Shown one piece after another: positions 49,853-59,551 of a DNA stretch of 64,000 nucleotides (positions within the stretch are counted from its first letter, which is position 1; each line of letters starts with the position of its first letter). The notes under the pieces are model-generated. The model had not been told where the DNA came from, did no database searches, and was given only the letters and a program-made list of their open reading frames with translations. This stretch comes from Leptolyngbya sp. SIO1E4 (GTDB lineage Bacteria > Cyanobacteriota > Cyanobacteriia > Phormidesmidales > Phormidesmidaceae). The stretch lies in the NCBI GenBank assembly GCA_010672825.2, contig JAAHFU020000003.1, positions 558,001 through 622,000 on the forward strand, read 5' to 3'. The position numbers and the translations under genes are program-made.

Positions 49853-50410
49853 CTATCCCTTTAATCTGGAAGGTGAAATCCCATACTTGCCCTGGCGACT
49901 AGGTCGACACCAACGGAAGCGCCCAAAGCGCATGACGCCCTGGCGATCTTCGGAAGAGCTAGATGTCTGAGTGCGATCGCCCTGGAAAAGAACGTTGTCC
50001 AGCGCAAAGCGGTTGTAGCCCACCCCTGCCAGCAGAATAAACAGCACAATGTTATAAATCAGCTGGCTGGAAGCAGCATCCCAGTTCTGCACAATCGTGA
50101 CGCCGTACATGAGAATCGCCATCAGCACAAAGGTGACGATTAAAGAAATTCGCGTGAACAGACCCAAAATTAGAAAAAGTCCAGCAATTAACTCTACTGG
50201 AGAAACCAAAAAGGCCGTTATTCTCACCAAAGGTTCTGGCATCCAAGCCCCCTCCATGGCCCCCACCATCGCATCCATAAAACCAGGAATGTTGTCTAGG
50301 CGAGTAAAACCGTGGTTGAAAAAGTTGATGCCGACGATGATACGCAGCAGTCCGTAGGCTAGGGATATATCAGCTGCGTTGAGCCCCAGGGATGGGCGAA
50401 CCTTTTTCAT
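49853..50410 (-). CDS. DoxX-family membrane protein
   Basis: A 185-residue protein with four membrane helices and the DoxX signature GINFFNHGFTRL, PVELIAGLFLILGLFTR. DoxX-like proteins act in thiosulfate oxidation, redox protection or as electron-transfer partners in different species. GGGAGG precedes the ATG. The last 40 residues after DNVLFQGDR are basic, polar and unlike the family, possibly a repurposed tail. It sits between the RND pump gene and the regulator. Confidence 0.82.
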   Translation of the reverse strand: MKKVRPSLGLNAADISLAYGLLRIIVGINFFNHGFTRLDNIPGFMDAMVGAMEGAWMPEPLVRITAFLVSPVELIAGLFLILGLFTRISLIVTFVLMAILMYGVTIVQNWDAASSQLIYNIVLFILLAGVGYNRFALDNVLFQGDRTQTSSSSEDRQGVMRFGRFRWCRPSRQGKYGISPSRLKG

Positions 50411-50495
50411 CAGAAAACCTCCCGTGTCGATGCTTGGTCAAATTCGAGCGTCTAGACAAGAACAGCGACACGAAATTTTGTATCGCAGCCTCAAT

Positions 50496-53400
50496 CTATT
50501 TTCGATCGCTGGCGTGATAATTGCCCCCAGCAACACCTGTCAAAACTTTTTCTGGCTCGGTTGCAACTAAATGACCTTGGGGTTTGGCCCTGGAAGTAGA
50601 GGATTGGCCTCGAGAGAAATCGCTCAACAAGCGCATAACTGCAGGCACCACCGTTGGTGTCAGCAGCGTTGAAAGGGCGAGGCCACCAGTTAAAGCAATG
50701 CCTAACCCCTGATACAGTTCAGCTCCTTTGCCAGGAAAAACAGCCAAAGGCAACATCCCTAACACGCTGGTTCCCGCTGACATGAAGATGGGTCGCAGGC
50801 GATCGCGCACCGCATGGTAAAGCGCGTCATCCAGCCTGGGGTATTCCTTGTCCTGGAGTTGCAGCGTGCGATCCACTAAGAGAATCGCGTTGTTAACGAC
50901 GACCCCTGTGAGAATCACGAACCCCAAGCCGGTAATCATGTCGAGGGGAACCACCACACCTGGAAGCAGATTGGCAATAACCAAACTCAAGACCGCGCCT
51001 GTCATCCCCATCGGAACGGTCACCATAATTACAACGGGATAGATTAACGACCGATACAGCGCCACCAGCAATAAGTAGGTGATAACTAAGGAGAGGAGAA
51101 ACGCTTGTCCCAGCTGTAGTAGGGTTTCTGTCAGCACATCCGCAGACCCCGCAAGTTCCGCTCGGTAGCCCGCTGGCATGGAGGCCCGTAACGGTTCGAG
51201 AATTTCCTGTTCGGTTTGCTGCAGCAGGGCACCCAAGGGAGCTTCCCGCGCCACACTGACGGTTAGCGTCACGGAGCGCTCCAGATCGACGTGATTGATG
51301 ACATCGGGGCCTGTCGTTTCAACCACATCGGCTACGTCATCTAACTGCAGTTGAAACCCGCTGTCGCTGAAAATCGCTAACTGCCGTAGCTGCTCCGGTG
51401 ATTCCACAAACGTATCTTGTAGCTCCACCGTCACATCGAGTTCGCGACGTCCATCCACAAATTCCGAGGCGCGCACTCCACCTAGGGCCGCTTCTACCAG
51501 CGTGCCTATCTCCAGTTCCGACAATCCAGCTTCGGCTAGCCGTGATCGATTGGGGATAACCTGTAGTTCTGGTGCACCCGTGACAAAATCTGAACGAACA
51601 TTTTCCACGCCATTGAGCGATCGCAGCTGGTTGCTAACGTCCTGCTGCAGTTGGTTAAGTTGGTCTAGATCGGCCCCGATTATCTGGACTTCAAATTCCT
51701 TGCCTGGATCTCGAAAGATGGGCACCCGCCTCGGCACCAGGAAACGATAGCCTGGATAGTTGCCACTGGCTGCCCGCATCTGATTGACCATGCTGTCTAG
51801 GTTTTGCCCGGTGGCTTCATCTGGATCAAGGAAAGCCGCGATCGCCTGTAATCCGGGGCGATGCACGTAGAGCGTGCGAATCACACCAGGCTGTTCACTC
51901 ACAAATTGGCGCGGCCCAACGGATAGGTCAACAGCTTCTGGGATACTCGTTCCGGGGAAAGGGGCGGCTAGCCACAGCACCAAGTTGCGGTTACCTTCCG
52001 GCAAATAATCTGCTGCTGGCAGCAGTCGCGTTGTGACGACGAGCAAACCAATCGGAATCGCCAGAACCACCAAACGCCTGCCTTGGCGACCCGTTCCCAG
52101 TGACCAACCGACTGTTTTCAACAACCCCCGTTCCAGGCGACCCTGCAACAGTCGAAACACCCCAGACGTGCGGGCCACTGTTCGCTCAAACCAGTTGCCC
52201 TGTCGATAAACCTGATCCAGCAGCATTTGCTGGGCTTCGGCCTGATTGAGAAAGAGCCCCGATAGCATCGGTACCAGCGTCAGGGCCGCAAAGAGTGAGA
52301 ACAAAACAGACGCCGACAACGCCATCCCGATGTCAAAGAAAAGCTGACCTGCTTCTCCCGTGACCAACACGATAGGAGCAAACACCGCGATCGTTGTTAG
52401 GGTTGAGGCCAGCATGGCCCCGCCAACCTCTTGAGTGCCCTCAATTGCCGCTTGCACAGGCGATTTTTGCCGCTGCATGTGAGTGAATACACTCTCCAGC
52501 ACCACAATGGCGTTGTCCACCACCATCCCTACGGCGAAGGCTAATCCTGCCAGGCTGATCACGTTGAGCGATCGCCCCAGGGCCACAAACACCATAAACA
52601 CTGCAATTAAGGTGGTGGGAATGGTAATGGCAATCACTGCAACGGTGCGCAATGACCCCAAAAATAGCAGCAGCATCAGGGATGCCAGGATGGCCCCAAT
52701 GATCAAGTTGCCTTGAACAAAGGAGATCGAGTCGTTGATGTAGTCGTTTTCGTCGTAAGGGATATCAAAGGCGATGCCTTCACCTTCGCGATCAAAGCGG
52801 GCTTCGAGCTCAACCAGAACCGTGCGAATATCTTCAGAAATTTCAGGAACATTCCCCCCTACCTGACGGATGATGCCCACAGCAACCGTGGGTTCCCCAT
52901 CTCGAATCAGCGCTCGGTCTTGAATCCGGCGTCCGAGTTGGGCGTGGGCAACATCTCCCAAATAGACCGTTCCAGAGGGATCTCGCCGCAGGACGAAGGT
53001 TTCCAACTGCTCAACATCGTTCGAACGACTGACCGTGCGCACACGATATTCCCGCCGTCCCACCACCAGGGGGCCACTCCGAATATCGCGATTGTTTTCT
53101 TGTAGGGTCTCTACCACGTCTGCAATCGTGAGATTGCGATCAGCCAGGGCACGCGGATCAACCACAACCTCGACTTCGCGCTCTCGTCCACCCGAAATCT
53201 GAAATTGTCCCACCCCCTCCACCTGGCGAAACCGGGGCAGCACGACGTCATCCACTAAATCGCGGTAGCGGTAATCATCCGCCGTAAAGCCCGCCTTAGG
53301 TGTCAGGATGACCCACATCATAGGGCTACTGCTGCTGCTCACCACTTCAACATCCGATTCATCTGCTTCCAGGGGCAATGAACCAACCTGCTGGAGCTTG

Positions 53401-53729
53401 CTCAGCACGTCCACAAACCGCTCATCCACATCCACATCCCAGTCAAACTCAAGATTGATGGTGCTGAGCCCCAATCGGTTGGTGCTGGTAATTTCTTGAA
53501 CCCCTTCCACTTCCTCCATACGCTCTTCAATCGGGCGCGTGACTAAGTCTTCCACCTCAGTTGGACTGGCCCCTGGATAGGGTGTTGTGATGGTAATTTC
53601 AGGGCGATCGCCACCTGGCTGCAGCTCTGAAGGCAAGCTAAACAGCGCAATCACACCAAACAAGGCAATCAGGCAAAACAGAACAGCTGTCCCATGTCGC
53701 CAACGGACGGCAGTTTTAATTGGATTCAT
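50496..53729 (-). CDS. RND-family efflux permease (HAE type)
   Basis: A 1077-residue inner-membrane proton-driven pump with the RND layout: two sets of six helices around two large periplasmic loops. ITTPYPGASPTEVEDLVTRP near the N-terminus is diagnostic. The TM4 region reads VGMVVDNAIVVLES, which places it in the hydrophobe/drug (HAE) branch rather than the heavy-metal (CzcA) branch. The second half has GVVVNNAILLVDR. It follows the adaptor gene by about 190 bp; the outer-membrane partner is not encoded here. Confidence 0.93.
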   Translation of the reverse strand: MNPIKTAVRWRHGTAVLFCLIALFGVIALFSLPSELQPGGDRPEITITTPYPGASPTEVEDLVTRPIEERMEEVEGVQEITSTNRLGLSTINLEFDWDVDVDERFVDVLSKLQQVGSLPLEADESDVEVVSSSSSPMMWVILTPKAGFTADDYRYRDLVDDVVLPRFRQVEGVGQFQISGGREREVEVVVDPRALADRNLTIADVVETLQENNRDIRSGPLVVGRREYRVRTVSRSNDVEQLETFVLRRDPSGTVYLGDVAHAQLGRRIQDRALIRDGEPTVAVGIIRQVGGNVPEISEDIRTVLVELEARFDREGEGIAFDIPYDENDYINDSISFVQGNLIIGAILASLMLLLFLGSLRTVAVIAITIPTTLIAVFMVFVALGRSLNVISLAGLAFAVGMVVDNAIVVLESVFTHMQRQKSPVQAAIEGTQEVGGAMLASTLTTIAVFAPIVLVTGEAGQLFFDIGMALSASVLFSLFAALTLVPMLSGLFLNQAEAQQMLLDQVYRQGNWFERTVARTSGVFRLLQGRLERGLLKTVGWSLGTGRQGRRLVVLAIPIGLLVVTTRLLPAADYLPEGNRNLVLWLAAPFPGTSIPEAVDLSVGPRQFVSEQPGVIRTLYVHRPGLQAIAAFLDPDEATGQNLDSMVNQMRAASGNYPGYRFLVPRRVPIFRDPGKEFEVQIIGADLDQLNQLQQDVSNQLRSLNGVENVRSDFVTGAPELQVIPNRSRLAEAGLSELEIGTLVEAALGGVRASEFVDGRRELDVTVELQDTFVESPEQLRQLAIFSDSGFQLQLDDVADVVETTGPDVINHVDLERSVTLTVSVAREAPLGALLQQTEQEILEPLRASMPAGYRAELAGSADVLTETLLQLGQAFLLSLVITYLLLVALYRSLIYPVVIMVTVPMGMTGAVLSLVIANLLPGVVVPLDMITGLGFVILTGVVVNNAILLVDRTLQLQDKEYPRLDDALYHAVRDRLRPIFMSAGTSVLGMLPLAVFPGKGAELYQGLGIALTGGLALSTLLTPTVVPAVMRLLSDFSRGQSSTSRAKPQGHLVATEPEKVLTGVAGGNYHASDRK

Positions 53730-53814
53730 GGTGGAGTATCTACTTAAACTAAAAAGGTTTGTCTAAGAAGAAGGCAGAATTCAGTATGGGGAGGAAGAAC
53801 AAAGAGAGAAGAGA

Positions 53815-53910
53815 GTCTTGAATTTCGAATTTTAAGTTTTGAGTTCTTAGCTTTGAGTTCTTAGTTCAATTCAAAACTCTCAACTCATAACTCATAACTC
53901 TTTAACTCCC
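53815..53910. repeat. low-complexity inverted repeat between adaptor and pump genes
   Basis: TTTGAGTTCTTAG occurs twice, then its near complement appears as CAAAACTCTCAACTCATAAC and TCATAACTC. The two sides can pair to a long AT-rich hairpin. Such TTTGAGTT/AACTCAT runs are familiar filler in cyanobacterial intergenic DNA. Confidence 0.7.
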
Positions 53911-53917
53911 CACGTCC

Positions 53918-55288
53918 CTAATTACGGCTAATCGACGCCTGCCCGCCGATTACATTGACCGCCACACCATCCTGTAACCCTTCAGCACCCCTCACAGCGA
54001 TAGATTGTCCGTCTTGCAACTGATCTGAGAAAACCGCAACCTCTTCGCCCATATCAGCCACAAGCTCTACCTGAATTGCTTGGGCCTGCTCATTGGCAAC
54101 GGCAAAAATCACCCACTCCCCAGCTCGCTGCACCAAGGCATCGCGAGAAACAGTAAAGCCAGGGGTATTACTGGCAAGCTCTAGCGTGCCTTGAATGGAC
54201 ATTCCTGGCAGCAAGCCAGCTGGTGGGTTATCTAACTGCAGTCGTACTCGTTTGCGACGAGAGGCTTCATCAGCCGTGGGAATGGTGCCCGAAATAGAGG
54301 CCTGCCCCTGCCAGTCTGGTAAAGCTCGCGCGGTGAGATTCACGGGGAGTCCTGGCGTAACTTGCCCTGTGAGTTCCTCCGGAATTTCTAAGAAGATATC
54401 GAGTTCCCCCTGATTGACCAAGGCCAGAACAGGACTCCCCACCTCCAAATAGTCACCAACATTGGCAATTCGAGACTCCACTACCCCATTGGTCGTCGTT
54501 TGAATGCGAGTGCGCTCTAGCCCTAGCTGAGTCTGATCGACAGCAGCCTGATTCGCCACTACGATCGCCCGCTGAGCTTCAATTTCTTCAGCAGTGGGGC
54601 CTGCGGTTGCTTCTGCCAAGGTAGCAGCGGCCTCTAATCTGGTAGCCCGGGCATCATCTACGGTCGTTCTGGCTTCAATGAGCGATCGCTCTGAGAGGGC
54701 TCCCTCCACCACCAGTTCCTGAGTTCGCTGAAGATTGTCTGTGGCTTCTTGCTCCCTTGCCTGGGCAGATTGCAACGCTGCCCTGCGCTGCTCAATGATT
54801 TCAGGGCGCGTGCCGACCTCCAACTCAGCCAAGTTGCTGCGCTCCGAGGCGAGGTTAGCCTGGGCTTGTGAAAATGCCAGCCGTTGATCCGCATCGTCCA
54901 AGATCGCAACGGTCATCCCAGCGCTGACGGCATCTCCTGGCTCAACCAGAACTTGCTGCACCACACCTGACGTTTGAGATCGTAAGGTAGCACTTGTTCG
55001 AGCCTCAACCTGACCAATAAGTTCAATCGATCTCACCCCTTCTCCAGAGGCTAATCTGGTCACCTCGACAGAACGAGGCGGCGGTGCTTGAGGTGCAGAC
55101 TCTGCAGAAATAACCTCGTTCCCTGAGTAAATGAAATGCCAAGCAAATCCACCCCCAATGAGGGTTCCTATCACCAGCCAGGGTAACCACCGATAGTTCG
55201 AATCACGGGATTGTTGATGTTTTATCGGAAGTTGATTATGGTCTATCGGACTACTTAATTCGGCTGAATTCGAGTCTGAAGCATTCAT
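53918..55288 (-). CDS. RND efflux periplasmic adaptor (membrane fusion protein)
   Basis: Couples the RND pump to an outer-membrane channel. I start at ATG 55288, which has AGAGGGG in front (456 residues). A basic/polar N-terminus leads to a membrane anchor (WLPWLVIGTLIGGGFAWHF), a lipoyl half-domain (RSQTSGVVQQVLVEPGDAVSAG), a long coiled-coil hairpin (about 130-235), the second lipoyl half (TTTNGVVESRIANVGDYLEVG) and beta-barrel parts. First in the efflux unit with the pump, DoxX and the regulator. Confidence 0.9.
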   Translation of the reverse strand: MNASDSNSAELSSPIDHNQLPIKHQQSRDSNYRWLPWLVIGTLIGGGFAWHFIYSGNEVISAESAPQAPPPRSVEVTRLASGEGVRSIELIGQVEARTSATLRSQTSGVVQQVLVEPGDAVSAGMTVAILDDADQRLAFSQAQANLASERSNLAELEVGTRPEIIEQRRAALQSAQAREQEATDNLQRTQELVVEGALSERSLIEARTTVDDARATRLEAAATLAEATAGPTAEEIEAQRAIVVANQAAVDQTQLGLERTRIQTTTNGVVESRIANVGDYLEVGSPVLALVNQGELDIFLEIPEELTGQVTPGLPVNLTARALPDWQGQASISGTIPTADEASRRKRVRLQLDNPPAGLLPGMSIQGTLELASNTPGFTVSRDALVQRAGEWVIFAVANEQAQAIQVELVADMGEEVAVFSDQLQDGQSIAVRGAEGLQDGVAVNVIGGQASISRN

Positions 55289-55434
55289 CGGATACCCCTC
55301 TAAATCATTGCGCAGAATCATGCAGCTGGGATTCTCTCAAACCCTTGCAGACAGTGTTACAGAGGAATATCACAGAAATGTTATAGCCACCCTTTTATGG
55401 AACAAGCAAACAGGCTTTGCCCCCCTTGCCTTAA

Positions 55435-55532
55435 CGCGGTTTGCATGTGGATACAGTACACTCTAGACGCCAGACCCCAGACGCTAGATTCAGTCTTAAC
55501 CGAGATGTCCTGGACTCAACTAAACAAAGCCC
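55435..55532 (+). repeat. R2 dispersed repeat, variant 5' half
   Basis: GCGGTTTGCATGTGGATACA, then CAGACCCCAGACGCTAG and GAGATGTCCTGGACTCAACTA plus AACAAAGCC. Same variant as at 21809-21906. Confidence 0.88.
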
Positions 55533-55587
55533 CAATCGGAACCCAGAGAGGATAAATACTCACGATAAGGAGGCTAGCTACAAGACC

Positions 55588-57084
55588 TTAAAAGACCGTC
55601 GTCTTAGCATGGTGTACCTGCCAATGGCACAGCGCCTGGTTATGCACCTCACGCCAGGGAAGGGCATGTTGCTGAGCCAGCGCTACACAGTCCTCATATT
55701 CAGGATGAGCCTTCAAGAGAGCCCCTGAAATCGGATCAAATGCTACTTTCATACGCACAGTTCCTAAAGGCATCTCCATCAATACAATTTCGCGGCGGAG
55801 TCGCTGCCGGGTTTGCTGCATCCGTCGCACCCCTAAGGTCGTTGTTTCTCGCAGAAGAATTTGTTCACAGGTAAGGGCTTGCTCCGGATACGTGATCACG
55901 GTAACCAGGTGGCCTGGGCGAGATTTCTTCATGGTGATGCCCTGGGTAAATACATCCAAAGCTTCCGCTTTTAGCAAACAGTCATAGAGATAACCGATTG
56001 CTTGTGGCGACAAATCATCCACTTGAGTTTCCAGAACTATGACTGATTCAATGCCCTGGCGCTGTTCAACCTCAGCGCTTGTCTTCTTCTCCTGGGGGGA
56101 AGCCGCACTTAAGTCTCCCAACTGTGGGGAATGTGAGGGATCGTTGAAGAGATCTGAAGGCGCATTCTCTTCTGTAGACTCTGAAACACCTGAATCAGAC
56201 GCTGGATGATTGTGGGGCACAGAGGTGGGGGGTGCATGGGTATAAGGTGCATGGGTATGGGGCGCATGGGTATGATGGGGCGCATGTTTCTCAGGGTGGG
56301 GGGCATGGGCATGGGATGTTTGCTGAGGAGATACCCCGTGCTCACGCCCAATCCACAAGCGCAGAATATTGGGAATCGGGAAATCCTTATTGCCTGCCCC
56401 CAGCCCCACTTTGTGCAAAGTCATTGCTGGCGGATCGCCAAACTGGCTGGCCAGCTCCGTAGCGATCGCGGCCCCAGTCGGTGTCACTAGTTCCCCCTTT
56501 AACCCTGGGTTATAAACAGGCACCTGCGCCATCTCCATCAGCTTGAGGACTGCTGGGGCAGGTACCGGTAATCGCCCGTGGGCAGCCCGCACCGTCCCAC
56601 GCCCAGTGGGCAAAGGCGCACAGTATAGTTCATCGATGCCCAACCAGGTCAGCCCCAGGCAGGTACCGACAATATCGGCGATCGCATCTGTGGCTCCCAC
56701 TTCGTGGAAATGCACCTGCTGTGGATCCACACCATGAATGGTTCCTTCCGCTATTGCCAGCCGCTGGAAAATTGCTAAACTCCAGGCGATCGCCCGTTCA
56801 GGGAACGGGGCTGCCGTAATAATTTGCTCAATATCGTGCAAATGCCGTACCGGCGGCTGAATTGCCTCCCCTGCATCCTCATGGGGCAGCACCACCGCCA
56901 CCTGCGTCGCGGCAATGCCGTTTTTCCGCACAAGCTGTTCTTGAAGTTCAATCCGTTCAGGCAAATCAAGGTGTACCAACTGTTCTTGCAGATAGGTCAG
57001 TGGCACCCCTGCGCTCACCACCGCCCCCAGGCACATATCCCCAGAAATCCCTGTGGGACAATCAAGAAAGGCTAAAGTTCTCAT
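55588..57084 (-). CDS. larC: LarC-like nickel insertion protein with His-rich insert
   Basis: LarC inserts nickel into the pincer cofactor of lactate racemase-type enzymes using CTP. The N-terminal LarC1 region starts FLDCPTGISGDMCLGA and includes ATDAIADIVG; the C-terminal LarC2 part begins near VIVLETQVDDLSPQ and contains MKKSRPGHLVTVI. Between them is a 70-residue insert rich in His and Pro (repeats of THAPH/THAPY) and then acidic, likely binding metal. In Lactobacillus the two parts need a programmed frameshift; here the frame is continuous (498 residues). LarA, LarB and LarE are not in the window. Confidence 0.88.
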   Translation of the reverse strand: MRTLAFLDCPTGISGDMCLGAVVSAGVPLTYLQEQLVHLDLPERIELQEQLVRKNGIAATQVAVVLPHEDAGEAIQPPVRHLHDIEQIITAAPFPERAIAWSLAIFQRLAIAEGTIHGVDPQQVHFHEVGATDAIADIVGTCLGLTWLGIDELYCAPLPTGRGTVRAAHGRLPVPAPAVLKLMEMAQVPVYNPGLKGELVTPTGAAIATELASQFGDPPAMTLHKVGLGAGNKDFPIPNILRLWIGREHGVSPQQTSHAHAPHPEKHAPHHTHAPHTHAPYTHAPPTSVPHNHPASDSGVSESTEENAPSDLFNDPSHSPQLGDLSAASPQEKKTSAEVEQRQGIESVIVLETQVDDLSPQAIGYLYDCLLKAEALDVFTQGITMKKSRPGHLVTVITYPEQALTCEQILLRETTTLGVRRMQQTRQRLRREIVLMEMPLGTVRMKVAFDPISGALLKAHPEYEDCVALAQQHALPWREVHNQALCHWQVHHAKTTVF

Positions 57085-57173
57085 ACAAAGTTCCTGTCTC
57101 CCTTATGTCCATCTTCCATAATGGAGACACTTTGACCAAAAGCCTCTGAATAAAGGGAATAGGAGGCCACACC

Positions 57174-57848
57174 ATGGCAACTCTCCATAAAATTCATCCC
57201 CAAAATCCTCAGTCCCGTAAAGTTGAAGTCATTCGGGATGCCCTCAAGCAGGGGGCTATCATGCTTTATCCAACGGATACGGTTTATGCCATTGGGTGTG
57301 ATCTGACTGTCAAATCAGCGGTGCAGCGAGTTCGGCAACTCAAACAGATGGCGAACGACAAACCCCTCACATTTATGTGTTCGTCCCTTTCAAACATTGC
57401 CCAATATGCCTGGGTGAGTGATCCGGCCTATCGCACCATCCGCCGGCTGATTCCAGGAACCTACACGTTTCTCTTACCCGCAACTAAACTGGTGCCCCGA
57501 CTGGTCATGAGCCCTAAACGGCGCACGACTGGCATCCGGGTGCCCGATCATCCCATTTGCCTTGCCCTCATTGAGTCGTTAGGTAACCCAATTGTTTCAA
57601 CCTCAGCGTTATCGATCATGGGTGACGCCACATCTCCTGCCCCTTCAAAAGCAGAGCTGTTTGACGCAGTTGGGCCGCGGGTAGATCTGATTATCGATAG
57701 CAATATCGATATGGGCTATGGTCTTTCCACCATTGTGGATTTAACCGATCCAGAGTATCCCGCTATTGAACGTCAAGGACTGGGTTGGGAAAATGTGACA
57801 GCCCTTGGGATCGAACCCGCAGCAACCGATGCCTTGCCCACCCCTTAA
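57174..57848 (+). CDS. Sua5/YciO/YrdC-family protein
   Basis: A 224-residue YrdC fold. TsaC/Sua5 makes threonylcarbamoyl-AMP for the t6A37 tRNA modification. GAIMLYPTDTVYAIGCD, KPLTFMCSSL, PGTYTFLLPAT and TGIRVPDHPIC are seen. The KxR-S-N set of TsaC is only partly kept, and the text is closer to YciO relatives, whose function is less certain. AGGAGG lies before the ATG. Confidence 0.85.
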   Translation: MATLHKIHPQNPQSRKVEVIRDALKQGAIMLYPTDTVYAIGCDLTVKSAVQRVRQLKQMANDKPLTFMCSSLSNIAQYAWVSDPAYRTIRRLIPGTYTFLLPATKLVPRLVMSPKRRTTGIRVPDHPICLALIESLGNPIVSTSALSIMGDATSPAPSKAELFDAVGPRVDLIIDSNIDMGYGLSTIVDLTDPEYPAIERQGLGWENVTALGIEPAATDALPTP

Positions 57849-58219
57849 TCCGCCTGAAAGCAGGAGGGTGCGGATAGAAAGCAAGATCCACGGGTATCTC
57901 CGGTGATTCCGCATGAAAAGAACCACTCTTTCAATCGTCTATGCAAATGAATTTCGAGGCTGTGAGTCGTTACCGCAGCTTCATGGGCACTCTAAGACAA
58001 GATCCTTCTTCTAATGGGGTATTGAAGCTATTTCTCTATGGAGTCCTGAAATCCACTTATTACTAACTTCACAGTACAACTGGCATAGCCTGACAGAGTG
58101 CCACATCCCCCGTCCTTAAAGCATCCTCTCTCGATAGAGTATGGATACGTTCAAGGAGTTCCATAACCGCTAACGCCTACAGGCGATTGCTGGATGGCCC
58201 TCTGTCCTGTGCATCACCA
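57849..58219. other. gene-free upstream region of the HetZ-like gene
   Basis: About 370 bp with no credible gene or repeat. It probably holds the promoter of the HetZ-like gene. Confidence 0.4.
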
Positions 58220-59551
58220 ATGCTTATGAATCGCTCAATATTACCTGCTACCGTAACGACCACCTCCTGCGCTCAGGAGCCGGTTAATTCTCCCCCCACT
58301 CAGGCAACCGTTGGAGAAACTGCCCCCATGGGTCATGCAGACCTCTCCACGCAGCCTGCAAGCTCTGCTTCTGTTTATCCAGACAGACCGGATGAATCCG
58401 CTAAGCCACCCAAGGCTTTAGTTGATTGGTTGGTGAATGAGTTTCAAAAAGAACTCCCTACAAAAGTCAGTAGTTTAGACGCTGTGGCAACTCGGTTCGC
58501 AAGTGAGGTAGATCGCATCTGCCGCATGAGCAACCGGATCCAAACCTCAGGCGATGTAGAACAATGGCAGCACTCCCTTGCTCATCATCGTCTTAATAAA
58601 TGTCTCCATTACTTTAAGTTAGGGTCTCGGCAAGGACGCGTTGAACTGCACAGCACGTTAAGCGCGATCGCCTACCGATATATTGCTCCGCGCCAGGCTC
58701 AGCTTGGCTTTGAAGGGCGCTACACCTTGCTAGAAGACTTTTTGCAAGGATTTTACATTGAGGTGTTAAAAGCCTTTCGCCGCGAGAACCCTGTTTCGGA
58801 GAACTACTCTCCTAAAACCCGCCTAGAACTGGCTGAGTACATGACCTTTACGGAACAGTATGCGAAACGACGCATCACGATTCCGGGGGCCGTTAATCAG
58901 CAAATTATTGTTTTGCGAGCCCAAACCTTTGCCCGTCGTCAACCCGCAGAAACTTGCGTAGACTTAGAGCTGGCAATGGAATCTCCCAAAACTGAAGAAG
59001 TTGAAGGGCAAGCTCGCTCAGCAGCCCTCCAGCAAGTGCGGGAACAAATGGTTACAGAAGCGGTTGATCCGGCTGATCGGGTCTTACGCGATCGCATCAT
59101 TCAGGAGCTGATGGACTATCTAGAGTCCCAAGAACAGCAAGACTGTATTGATTACTTCGTGTTGCGGCTACAAGATCTGCCGGCATCTGAAATCGATGAG
59201 ATTTTGAATCTCACCCCCCGTCAACGGGACTATCTGCAACAGCGCTTTAAGTACCATGTGGAGAAATTTGCCCAAGTCCATAACTGGCAGCTAGTGCACC
59301 AGTGGCTCGGCATTGACCTAGAACACAATCTAGGGCTTTCTTCTGAGGAGTGGGAGCAGTTTGTAGGCACCCTCTCTCCGCTGCAGCAAAAACTGCTGCG
59401 CTTGAGGCAGCGCCAAGTTAAAGCGGGCATCGTTGAGATGAACGCTGATGAACTATCAGAACTCCTAGGGTGTACCCCTAAGCGAGTGCAGCGCACCTGG
59501 GGACAAATTCTCAGTCAGGCTTGGAAATATCGTAATCAGAGAAATGGGTGA
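58220..59551 (+). CDS. HetZ-like regulatory protein
   Basis: A protein of about 443 residues. The N-terminal 70 are Ser/Thr/Pro-rich and poorly ordered. The core matches HetZ as I recall it: RFASEVDRICRMSNRIQ, RVELHSTLSAIAYRYI, YTLLEDFLQGFYIEVLKAFR, ELAEYMTFTEQYAKRRI, and LNLTPRQRDYLQQRFKYHV with a sigma-factor-like C-terminus (ELLGCTPKRVQRTWGQIL). HetZ controls early heterocyst differentiation in Anabaena; relatives occur in other filamentous cyanobacteria. The start is uncertain (ATG 58220 or 58226, no clear ribosome site; a TTG at 58187 is less likely). No other heterocyst gene is present. Confidence 0.75.
   Translation: MLMNRSILPATVTTTSCAQEPVNSPPTQATVGETAPMGHADLSTQPASSASVYPDRPDESAKPPKALVDWLVNEFQKELPTKVSSLDAVATRFASEVDRICRMSNRIQTSGDVEQWQHSLAHHRLNKCLHYFKLGSRQGRVELHSTLSAIAYRYIAPRQAQLGFEGRYTLLEDFLQGFYIEVLKAFRRENPVSENYSPKTRLELAEYMTFTEQYAKRRITIPGAVNQQIIVLRAQTFARRQPAETCVDLELAMESPKTEEVEGQARSAALQQVREQMVTEAVDPADRVLRDRIIQELMDYLESQEQQDCIDYFVLRLQDLPASEIDEILNLTPRQRDYLQQRFKYHVEKFAQVHNWQLVHQWLGIDLEHNLGLSSEEWEQFVGTLSPLQQKLLRLRQRQVKAGIVEMNADELSELLGCTPKRVQRTWGQILSQAWKYRNQRNG

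Noticed and set aside
50496-53729. RND pump as a heavy-metal (Czc/Nrs) exporter, suggested by nearby rppA/rppB and larC
   Set aside because: The TM4 signature VVDNAIVV is of the hydrophobe/drug branch, not the metal branch.
55441-55728. 95-codon frame upstream and antisense of larC
   Set aside because: It begins in repeat R2 and runs antisense to larC; a shadow frame.
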